This document shows positions 1 to 5,028 of a DNA stretch of 5,028 nucleotides, piece by piece (position 1 is the stretch's first letter; each line of letters begins with the position of its first letter). A model generated the notes under the pieces. The model saw nothing but the letters and a program-made list of their open reading frames with translations. It searched no databases and was not told the DNA's origin. A program made the position numbers and the translations under genes. Source of the stretch: Rubritepida sp. (lineage in GTDB: Bacteria > Pseudomonadota > Alphaproteobacteria > Acetobacterales > Acetobacteraceae); the NCBI GenBank assembly GCA_028291485.1, contig JAQGHZ010000312.1, forward strand, positions 1-5,028, given 5' to 3'.

Positions 1-444
1 CTGGTGCCGGCGCTGATGCTGTTCCTGGGCATCGGCGACACGATGAAGATCACCTCCGTCTCGCTCGCCGTGCTCTTCCCCGTTCTGATCAACACGCTGC
101 AGGGCGTTGTTGGCACCGACCGCGTGATGCTCGACGCCGCGCGCACCCATGGCTGGGGCACGGCGCATACGCTGTGGCACCTGGTGCTGCCCTCGGCGCT
201 GCCCTTCATCCTCGCGGGGATGCGGATCAGCCTCGGCCTCGCGCTGGTGCTGGCCGTGCTGGCGGAGATGCTGTCCGGCCAGGGCGGGCTGGGCTTCCTG
301 ATCCTCGACATGCAGCGGAGTTTCCTGATCCGCCAGATGTACGCCTGGCTGATCATCCTCGCCGTGCTCGGCCTCGCGCTGAATTCTTTGTTCCTGCTCG
401 CCGAACGCCGCGCGCTGCACTGGCAGCCGGCCAACCGATCCTGA
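1..444 (+). CDS. ABC transporter permease, SsuC/TauC-like (5'-truncated by window edge)
   Basis: This is the C-terminal 147 residues of an inner-membrane permease of the binding-protein-dependent transport family (BPD_transp_1); the frame is open from base 1 and the true start lies left of the window. Hydrophobic stretches at about visible residues 1-10, 17-35, 66-89 and 113-134 are membrane segments. The cytoplasmic EAA-type loop that contacts the ATPase is at about residues 39-64: DAARTHG, then LVLPSALP. The segment aligns by eye without gaps to residues 108-248 of the permease at 1429-2202, at roughly 45-50% identity, so about 107 N-terminal residues are probably missing. It precedes the binding-protein gene by 19 bases and should be part of the same importer, acting as one half of the channel. 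Family assignment is firm; SsuC/TauC-like proteins carry sulfonates, nitrate, pyrimidine-type and other compounds, so the substrate is unknown. Confidence 0.93.
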   Translation: MVPALMLFLGIGDTMKITSVSLAVLFPVLINTLQGVVGTDRVMLDAARTHGWGTAHTLWHLVLPSALPFILAGMRISLGLALVLAVLAEMLSGQGGLGFLILDMQRSFLIRQMYAWLIILAVLGLALNSLFLLAERRALHWQPANRS

Positions 445-448
445 ACCC

Positions 449-453
449 GGGAG
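449..453 (+). promoter_or_regulatory. Ribosome binding site for the ABC binding protein
   Basis: GGGAG lies 10 bases before the ATG at 464, inside the 19-base gap after the first permease gene. It supports that ATG as the start and independent ribosome loading on this gene. Confidence 0.6.
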
Positions 454-463
454 ACTCCAAGAC

Positions 464-1429
464 ATGAACGCCATCACCCGCCGCACCGCGCTCGCCTTGA
501 CCGCACTGCCGCTCGCCGCCCCACCGCTCATCGGCCAGACGCTGACGAAGCTGCGCGTCAGCGTCATCCCCGTGCTCGACGTGGCGCCGCTGCATGCCGC
601 CATCCAACAGGGCTACTTCGCCGCGGAGGGCCTGGAGATCGACACCTCCACCACGGCCGGCGGCGCCACCGGCCTGCCGGGGCTGGTGGCCGGGCAGTTC
701 CGCCTCGTCTTCTCCAACACGGTCTCCATCCTGCTCGGCATCCGCGAGGGGCTGGACTTCCGCTTCGTCGCCGGCGCCTCCGCCGGCACCGCAAGCCCGC
801 CCGATATCTTCGCCATCCTGACCCGCAAGGGCACCGGCATCGCGACGGGCAAGGATCTCGAGGGCAAGCGCATCGCATCGAACACGCGCAACAACATCGT
901 CTGGCTGCGCGGCATGGCCTGGGTGGAAAAAACCGGCGGCGACTGGCGGAAGGTCACCACCGTCGAGGTCCCCTTCCCGCAGATGGCCGACGCCCTGGCC
1001 GGCGGGCAGGTCGACGCCGCCATCTTCAGCGAGCCCTTCGTCGCCGGCGCGCTGGCCTCGCATGGCGACCGGCTGGAGCGCATCGGCTGGCCGATCTTCG
1101 AGACGGCGCCCGGCTCCACCGTCGCGCAATACGTCGCGATGAAGGAGGACCTGGAGCGCAACGGCGAGGTCTTCGAACGCTTCGCCCGCGCGCTGTTCAA
1201 GGGCGTCGACTGGGTGACGCCGCGCCGTGCCGACCCTGCCTTGCTCGACCTCATCGCCGCCTTCAGCCGCGTGCCGGTCGAGCGCCTGCGCCAGGTGGCG
1301 CTGCCGACCTATCCCAAGGCCGTCACGCCCGCGGAGGTGCAGGAGATCATCACCACCATGTCGCGCTACGGCATGGGCGGCCGCTTCCCCGCCCCGGCCT
1401 CGCTGATCTTCCGGACCGCCAACGCCTGA
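464..1429 (+). CDS. ABC transporter periplasmic substrate-binding protein, SsuA/NMT1 (THI5-like) family
   Basis: This 321-residue protein has the usual length and layout of SsuA/NMT1-type binding proteins, which capture a small organic ligand in the periplasm and hand it to an ABC permease. An N-terminal export signal covers about residues 1-25: ITRR in the basic region, then an Ala/Leu-rich core; the exact cleavage site is unclear. No lipobox cysteine is present. The mature part begins with a beta strand (LRVSVIP), followed by the family signature GYFAAEGLEID (50-60), a Gly-rich ligand-side stretch (66-77), DLEGKRIAS (131-139) and GGQVDAAIFSEPF (180-192). These are typical of relatives that bind aliphatic sulfonates, nitrate, taurine, thiamine-precursor pyrimidines or riboflavin. 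The start at 464 is supported by GGGAG 10 bases upstream. The gene sits between two related permease genes and overlaps the second by one base. The ligand cannot be decided from sequence alone. Confidence 0.92.
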   Translation: MNAITRRTALALTALPLAAPPLIGQTLTKLRVSVIPVLDVAPLHAAIQQGYFAAEGLEIDTSTTAGGATGLPGLVAGQFRLVFSNTVSILLGIREGLDFRFVAGASAGTASPPDIFAILTRKGTGIATGKDLEGKRIASNTRNNIVWLRGMAWVEKTGGDWRKVTTVEVPFPQMADALAGGQVDAAIFSEPFVAGALASHGDRLERIGWPIFETAPGSTVAQYVAMKEDLERNGEVFERFARALFKGVDWVTPRRADPALLDLIAAFSRVPVERLRQVALPTYPKAVTPAEVQEIITTMSRYGMGGRFPAPASLIFRTANA

Positions 1430-2202
1430 TGCGAATGGCGATGCGCCCTTCTTCCGGCGCCTGGCTGATCCTGGGCCTCCTGCTGCTGTGGGAGGTTTCG
1501 GCGCGGCTCGACTGGATGCACACGCCGAACTGGCCGCCGCTGAGCACCGTGCTGGCCGCACTCCTGCACGACGTGTTCAGCGGCGAGCTTCCGGTGCTGG
1601 TCGGGGGCACGCTGTGGCGCATGTTTTCCGGATTGCTGGCGGGCGGCGCGGCGGGCGTGATCGTCGGGCTGCTCTTCGCGACATTGCCCATCACCTCGCG
1701 CCTGTTCGGCCTGACCATCGAGCTGATCCGGCCCATCCCGATCCCGGCCGTGATCCCGCCGCTCGTGCTCTTCCTCGGCCTCGACAACACGATGAAAGTC
1801 ACGGTGGTCGCGCTGACGGCCTTCTTCCCCGTGCTCACCAACACCATGCAGGGCGTGCGCGCGGTCGAGGCGGATGCCCTCGCTATGGGGCGCACCTTCG
1901 GCATCGGCTTCTGGCGCCGGGCGGTCCACATCATCCTGCCCGCCTGCCTGCCCTATATCTTCGCGGGATTCCGCGTGGCGCTGGCGCTGGCGCTCGTCGT
2001 CACCGTCGTCGCGGAGATGATCGCGGGCGAGCAGGGCGTGGGGCACTATCTCGTCCTCATGCAGTTCGCCGGCCGCGCGCCGGAGATGTACGCAACGGTG
2101 ATCGTGCTCGCCGTGCTCGGCTATGCTCTGAACCGCGGTTTCCTTGCCTTCGAGCGACGCACGATCCACTGGTACTTCGCCCTCGGCAGGATGGCCGATT
2201 GA
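1429..2202 (+). CDS. ABC transporter permease, SsuC/TauC-like
   Basis: This complete 257-residue inner-membrane permease of the BPD_transp_1 family matches the usual SsuC/TauC length. Hydrophobic segments at about residues 12-25, 61-85, 96-118, 123-141, 173-197 and 222-240 fit a six-helix topology. The cytoplasmic coupling loop spans about 147-171 (EADALAMGRTFG, then HIILP), and its Gly is conserved. The start codon overlaps the stop of the binding-protein gene (TGATG at 1427-1431), and no good Shine-Dalgarno precedes it, so translation is probably coupled to the upstream gene. In-frame ATGs at 1435 and 1441 are possible alternative starts that change only the first few residues. It is a paralogue of the truncated permease at the left edge, and the two probably form a heterodimeric channel. 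Export or import cannot be proven, but a partner binding protein implies import. No ATPase gene is visible after it. Confidence 0.94.
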   Translation: MRMAMRPSSGAWLILGLLLLWEVSARLDWMHTPNWPPLSTVLAALLHDVFSGELPVLVGGTLWRMFSGLLAGGAAGVIVGLLFATLPITSRLFGLTIELIRPIPIPAVIPPLVLFLGLDNTMKVTVVALTAFFPVLTNTMQGVRAVEADALAMGRTFGIGFWRRAVHIILPACLPYIFAGFRVALALALVVTVVAEMIAGEQGVGHYLVLMQFAGRAPEMYATVIVLAVLGYALNRGFLAFERRTIHWYFALGRMAD

Positions 2203-2206
2203 AAGG
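2202..2206 (+). promoter_or_regulatory. Ribosome binding site fixing the flavoenzyme start
   Basis: AAAGG starts on the last base of the preceding permease stop codon and lies 6 bases before the ATG at 2213. It decides for that ATG over an in-frame upstream extension to 2144, which would add 23 residues overlapping the permease and place them before the FAD-binding strand. Confidence 0.65.
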
Positions 2207-2212
2207 TCGCGC

Positions 2213-3454
2213 ATGCACATCGCGGTGATTGGCAACGGCATCGTCGGCACCTGCGCCGCGGCCTGGCTGCAGCGCGAGGGACACAAGGTCACCTTCGTCG
2301 ATCCGCTCGGGCCCGCCGAGGCGACCTCCTTCGGCAATGCCGGCTCGCTCTCGCCTTCTGCCTGCCTGCCGGTGGGCATGCCGGGGATGTGGAAGAAGGT
2401 GCCGCAATGGCTGCTCGATCCGCTCGGGCCGCTCACGGTGCGCTGGTGGTACGCGCCGGTCGCCGCGCCCTGGCTGGTGCGATTCCTGCGGCATTCCTCT
2501 GTTGACGAGGTGGTGCGGATCGCCACGGCCCTGCGCGGCCTGCTGGCGCCGATCTTCGAATGCTACGAGCCGTTGCTGCAGCGCGCCGGCGCCACGGGGC
2601 TGATGACGCGCAGCGGCTGCCTCTACGTCTATTCGGGCGAGGAGGCGGCGCGGCAATGGGCCTGGGGGATGGGCTTGCGCCGCCAGCTCGGCGTGGTCAT
2701 GCGCGACGTCGGCGAGGAGGAGCTGGTCGAGCTGGAGCCGGACCTCAAGGGCCGCTTCCGTTTCGGCATCCTGGCGCCGGAGAACGGCTCGACGGTGGAT
2801 CCCGCGGCCTTCACGCGCGCGCTCTTCGCGCAATGCGAGCGGGATGGCGCCGATATCGTCCGCAAGCGCGTGACGGGCTTCCGGCAGGCGGGCGGGTCGG
2901 TGACCGGCGTGACGACGGAGGATGGCGAAACCCTGGATTGCGAGGGCGTCGTGCTGGCCGGCGGCGCCTGGTCCGCCAGGCTGACCTCGCAGCTCGGCAC
3001 CTCGATCCCGCTGGAGACGCAGCGCGGCTACCACGTCACCGTCGAGAGCACGAACCTCGCCTTGCGCCACACGGTGATGGCCGTCGAGCACAACATCATG
3101 GTGAACCCGATGCGGATGGGGCTGCGCATCGCCGGCTCGGTGGAGTTCGCGGGGTTGAAGGCCGCGCCCGACTACCGCCGTGCGGACGTGCTGCTGACGC
3201 GGGCGAAGGACATGTTCCCGCATCTCGACACCTCGCGCACCACGCAATGGATGGGCCACCGCCCCTGCCTGCCGGACAGTCTGCCGGTGATCGGCCGCGC
3301 GCCGAAGGTGGACAACGCCTGGTTCGCGTTCGGCCACGGCCATATCGGCATGTGCGGCGCGGCCAGCACGGGGCGCGAGATCGCGGCCCTGGTCGCGGGC
3401 CGCACGCCGCAGATCGACCTTTCGCCCTTCTCGCCCACACGCTTTGCCGCATAG
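2213..3454 (+). CDS. FAD-dependent oxidoreductase, D-amino-acid dehydrogenase (DadA)-like
   Basis: This 413-residue flavoprotein belongs to the DAO/DadA family, whose members oxidatively deaminate D-amino acids or related amines and pass electrons to the respiratory chain; length fits DadA (a little over 400). The chosen start puts the Rossmann strand at the N-terminus: MHIAVIG, GxGxxG as GNGIVG (7-12), and the acidic residue ending strand 2 at D30. The DadA-like SFGNAGSLSP (39-48) follows. A second FAD-contacting strand, GVVLAGGAW, is at 245-253. The C-terminal signature is GHRPCLPDSLPVIG (348-361) and GHGHIGM (374-380), ending in the typical IDLSPFSPTRF. No signal peptide is present, so it should act in the cytoplasm or at the inner face of the membrane. 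It lies 10 bases after the permease and 10 before the Bug-type binding protein, suggesting it processes an imported compound. Substrate specificity (D-amino acid, hydroxyproline-like or another amine) is not determined. Confidence 0.9.
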   Translation: MHIAVIGNGIVGTCAAAWLQREGHKVTFVDPLGPAEATSFGNAGSLSPSACLPVGMPGMWKKVPQWLLDPLGPLTVRWWYAPVAAPWLVRFLRHSSVDEVVRIATALRGLLAPIFECYEPLLQRAGATGLMTRSGCLYVYSGEEAARQWAWGMGLRRQLGVVMRDVGEEELVELEPDLKGRFRFGILAPENGSTVDPAAFTRALFAQCERDGADIVRKRVTGFRQAGGSVTGVTTEDGETLDCEGVVLAGGAWSARLTSQLGTSIPLETQRGYHVTVESTNLALRHTVMAVEHNIMVNPMRMGLRIAGSVEFAGLKAAPDYRRADVLLTRAKDMFPHLDTSRTTQWMGHRPCLPDSLPVIGRAPKVDNAWFAFGHGHIGMCGAASTGREIAALVAGRTPQIDLSPFSPTRFAA

Positions 3455-3457
3455 GAG
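3453..3457 (+). promoter_or_regulatory. Ribosome binding site fixing the Bug-protein start
   Basis: AGGAG overlaps the stop codon (TAG, 3452-3454) of the flavoenzyme gene and stands 7 bases before the ATG at 3465. It favours that start over an in-frame TTG at 3444, which would lie inside the preceding gene and add seven residues before the signal peptide. Confidence 0.7.
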
Positions 3458-3464
3458 CCCCAGG

Positions 3465-4442
3465 ATGATCACCCGCCGCTCGCTGGCCGCCGGCCTGCTG
3501 CTCCTCGCCGCGCCAGCTTTCGCCCGGGTCTCCTTCGCGCAGGCCTGGCCGAGCCGGCAGGTCCGCATCGTCGTCCCCTTCCCGCCCGGCGGCAGCACCG
3601 ACGTGCTGGCCCGCCGCCTCGCCGAGCGGCTCTCGCCCGCCTTCGGCCAGACCGTGCTGGTGGAGAACCGCCCCGGCGCGGGTGGCACCACGGGAGCGGA
3701 CTACGTCGCGAAGTCGCCGCCCGACGGGCACACCCTGCTGATGGGCGTGACCGGCAGCAACGCCATCGCCCAGAGCCTCTATCCCAGCCTGCCCTACGAT
3801 ACGGTGCGCTCCTTCTCGCCCGTCTCGCGCGTCGTCTCGGCGCCGCTGGTGCTGGTGGTAACGAACGCGATGCCCGTCACCGACATGGCCGGCTATATCG
3901 CCACGGCCAAGGCGGCGCCCAACACCATCACCCATGCGACGCCGGGCAACGGCACCTCCATGCACCTGACCGGCGAGATGTTCGGCCAGCAGGCCGGCGT
4001 GCAGCTGGTGCACGTGCCCTATCGCGGCTCGGCCCAGGCGACGACGGACCTGATCGCGGGCCAGGTGCTGTCGAGCTTCGGCGATATCCTGGTGATGCTG
4101 CCGCAGATCCGCGCCGGCGCCGTGCGGCCGCTCGCCGTCTCCTCGCTGACGCGCCATCCGCTGCTGCCCGAGGTGCCGACCATGGCGGAGTCCGGCCTGC
4201 CCGGCTTCGAAGCCTTTTCCTGGCAGGGGCTCTTCGCGCCAGCCGGGTTGCCGGCGCCGATCATGGACAAGCTCTACACCGAGGTCGCGCGCGCCACGCA
4301 GGCGCCGGAGATCAGGGACAGCTTCGCGCAGCAGGGCTTTCTGGTGGAGGCGACGACACCCGCCGATTTCGCGGCCTTCGTGGCCTCGGAGACGGCCCGT
4401 TGGGGCACGGTGGTCCGCGCCGGCAACGTCACCCTCGGCTGA
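3465..4442 (+). CDS. Bug/TctC-family tripartite tricarboxylate transporter substrate-binding protein
   Basis: This 325-residue periplasmic solute-binding protein has the standard Bug/TctC length. The signal peptide is clear: MITRRS, a Leu/Ala core (8-20) and a probable cleavage after FAQA (24-27), leaving a mature N-terminus WPSRQVRIVVPF. Family hallmarks follow in order: PFPPGGSTDVLAR (38-50), VENRPGAGG (66-74), SPPDGHTLL (84-92), the loop NTITHATPGNGT (153-164), HVPYRGSA (183-190), LPEVPTMAESG (234-244) and FAPAGLPAP (257-265). Characterised Bug proteins bind small carboxylates or related molecules such as citrate, aspartate, glutamate or nicotinate, usually with the TctA and TctB membrane proteins. 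Neither partner is in the window, so this is either an orphan Bug protein, common in Bug-rich genomes, or its partners are encoded elsewhere. It is the last gene of the apparent operon, 10 bases after the flavoenzyme. The ligand is unknown. Confidence 0.95.
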   Translation: MITRRSLAAGLLLLAAPAFARVSFAQAWPSRQVRIVVPFPPGGSTDVLARRLAERLSPAFGQTVLVENRPGAGGTTGADYVAKSPPDGHTLLMGVTGSNAIAQSLYPSLPYDTVRSFSPVSRVVSAPLVLVVTNAMPVTDMAGYIATAKAAPNTITHATPGNGTSMHLTGEMFGQQAGVQLVHVPYRGSAQATTDLIAGQVLSSFGDILVMLPQIRAGAVRPLAVSSLTRHPLLPEVPTMAESGLPGFEAFSWQGLFAPAGLPAPIMDKLYTEVARATQAPEIRDSFAQQGFLVEATTPADFAAFVASETARWGTVVRAGNVTLG

Positions 4443-4444
4443 GC

Positions 4445-4477
4445 ATCGCCGAGCGACCGATTCACGCCTCCGGCGAT
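4445..4477. terminator. Possible hairpin between convergent genes (weak)
   Basis: The 41-base gap between the two stop codons contains ATCGCC (4445-4450) and its exact complement GGCGAT (4472-4477). The stem can extend by GAG/CTC past one bulged C, leaving a loop of about 14 bases. Its position suits a bidirectional terminator, but neither strand has a following T-run, so intrinsic termination is doubtful. In such GC-rich DNA the hairpin could be chance. Confidence 0.25.
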
Positions 4478-4483
4478 CGGGCG

Positions 4484-5028
4484 CTACTCCAGCGCGCCGC
4501 GTCCCAGCCAATGAATGTGGCGCGTCACCGAGGCGTTGAGCGCCGCACGTCCGCCTCGCGGGATCACGCGATCCCAGAAGGCGCCATAGATCGCGTCGAA
4601 GGAGAAGGCCGACACGCTGTCCGCCACGCGCTGCACGGCCGCGGCCCCGAGCGGGATGAAATTCGGGTAGGAGCGCATGAAGCCGAGATACCGCGAATCC
4701 GCCGTGACCTGGAGGATGTCGCCGGTCATCAGTGCTCCGCGCCCCTCGGCTCCGCCACGATCCCAATGGAGCACCGTGCCGCCGGCGTAGTGTCCGCCCG
4801 CGCGGATGAGGGTGAGGCCGGGCAGGATGACCTTCGTCTCGCCCTCCCAGAACTGCACGCCATCGTCGGGCCGCATCACCCATTGGCGGTCGGCGGCGTG
4901 CAGATAGACGGGCGCATCGCCGAAGCGCCGGCTCCATTCCACCATGCTCGTGTAGTAGTGCGGGTGCGAGATCGCGATGGCCTGGATGCCGCCGAGCCCC
5001 TGGATGAGCTCGACCATCGCGTCGTCGA
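4484..5028 (-). CDS. MBL-fold metallo-hydrolase-like protein, C-terminal part (5' end beyond window)
   Basis: The minus-strand frame ends with TAG at 4486-4484 and remains open to the right edge, giving about 181 visible residues. The ATG at 5017 is probably internal, because a typical MBL protein has about 60 or more residues before its metal motif and the frame continues upstream with Asp-Asp-Ala. Numbering from that Met, the segment shows AIAISHPHYYTS (13-24) at the place of the HxHxDH metal motif, then APVYLH (35-40), AGGHYAGGTVLHW (73-85) with the downstream His, and LMTGDI (96-101) with the bridging Asp. These fit the metallo-beta-lactamase fold. The Asp and third His of HxHxDH appear as Tyr and Thr, and no clear final His is seen near IYGAFWDRVI (143-152), so a normal two-metal site is unlikely. 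No substrate can be assigned. It is convergent with the transport operon, so probably regulated separately. Confidence 0.82.
   Translation of the reverse strand, partial: DDAMVELIQGLGGIQAIAISHPHYYTSMVEWSRRFGDAPVYLHAADRQWVMRPDDGVQFWEGETKVILPGLTLIRAGGHYAGGTVLHWDRGGAEGRGALMTGDILQVTADSRYLGFMRSYPNFIPLGAAAVQRVADSVSAFSFDAIYGAFWDRVIPRGGRAALNASVTRHIHWLGRGALE

Noticed and set aside
358..372. 15-base exact repeat CTCGCCGTGCTCGGC, also at 2107-2121
   Set aside because: Both copies encode the same conserved LAVLG stretch at equivalent positions of the two paralogous permeases. It reflects common descent and codon bias, not a regulatory repeat.
927..933. A-run AAAAAAC resembling a -1 frameshift heptamer in the binding-protein gene
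   Set aside because: The reading frame here is GAA-AAA-ACC, so codon boundaries do not fit the X-XXY-YYZ slippage register, and the protein continues normally in frame.
353..1561. Long minus-strand open frame (about 402 codons) across the binding-protein gene
   Set aside because: Its translation is low-complexity Arg/Ala/Gly-rich with no recognisable domain, as expected for the antisense of a GC-rich gene with strong third-position bias. The plus-strand gene explains the region.
2144..2212. In-frame upstream extension of the flavoenzyme
   Set aside because: The added 23 residues overlap the permease gene and precede the FAD-binding strand. The ATG at 2213 has a good ribosome binding site and gives the canonical N-terminus.
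2057..3691. Long minus-strand open frame (about 544 codons) opposite the flavoenzyme
   Set aside because: It spans three well-supported plus-strand genes, has no family motif and is rich in Arg, Ala, Gly and His. It is an antisense shadow.
3096..4937. Longest minus-strand open frame (about 613 codons)
   Set aside because: It covers the flavoenzyme end, the Bug gene and part of the MBL-fold gene in another frame. The composition is artefactual and it conflicts with the clear MBL-fold frame.

Overview
This is a GC-rich, almost gap-free bacterial segment. Six genes can be supported: five run tightly packed on the plus strand and one on the minus strand converges on them from the right edge. The very high G/C at third codon positions, the 'ITRR' leader style of the binding proteins, and the pairing of a Bug-type binding protein with an SsuA/NMT1-type ABC system suggest an alphaproteobacterium, perhaps of the Roseomonas/Acetobacteraceae kind. 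That placement is inference from style; no marker gene is present.

Layout. Positions 1-444 hold the C-terminal part of an ABC-transporter inner-membrane permease cut by the left edge. Next come an SsuA/NMT1-like periplasmic binding protein (464-1429) and a second, paralogous permease (1429-2202) whose start codon overlaps the preceding stop. After 10 bases follows a DadA-like FAD-dependent amino-acid dehydrogenase/oxidoreductase (2213-3454). After another 10 bases comes a Bug/TctC-family periplasmic binding protein (3465-4442). The five genes have gaps of 19, -1, 10 and 10 bases and look like one transcription unit whose promoter, and probably the ABC ATPase gene, lie left of the window. After a 41-base convergent gap, a metallo-beta-lactamase-fold protein lies on the minus strand (4484 to beyond the right edge).

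How the genes may work together. Permease, binding protein and permease would form the membrane and periplasmic parts of one ABC importer for a small organic (often nitrogen- or sulfur-containing) compound. The flavoenzyme would oxidise a D-amino acid or similar amine inside the cell. The Bug protein would capture a small carboxylate in the periplasm, although no TctA/TctB membrane partner is visible. A scavenging-plus-oxidation operon is a reasonable inference, but the substrate cannot be read from the sequence.

I found no RNA gene, mobile element, CRISPR array or convincing new system. The points most worth a second look are the two related permeases flanking one binding protein, the mixing of two transporter families around a flavoenzyme, and the incomplete metal-binding motif in the MBL-fold protein.
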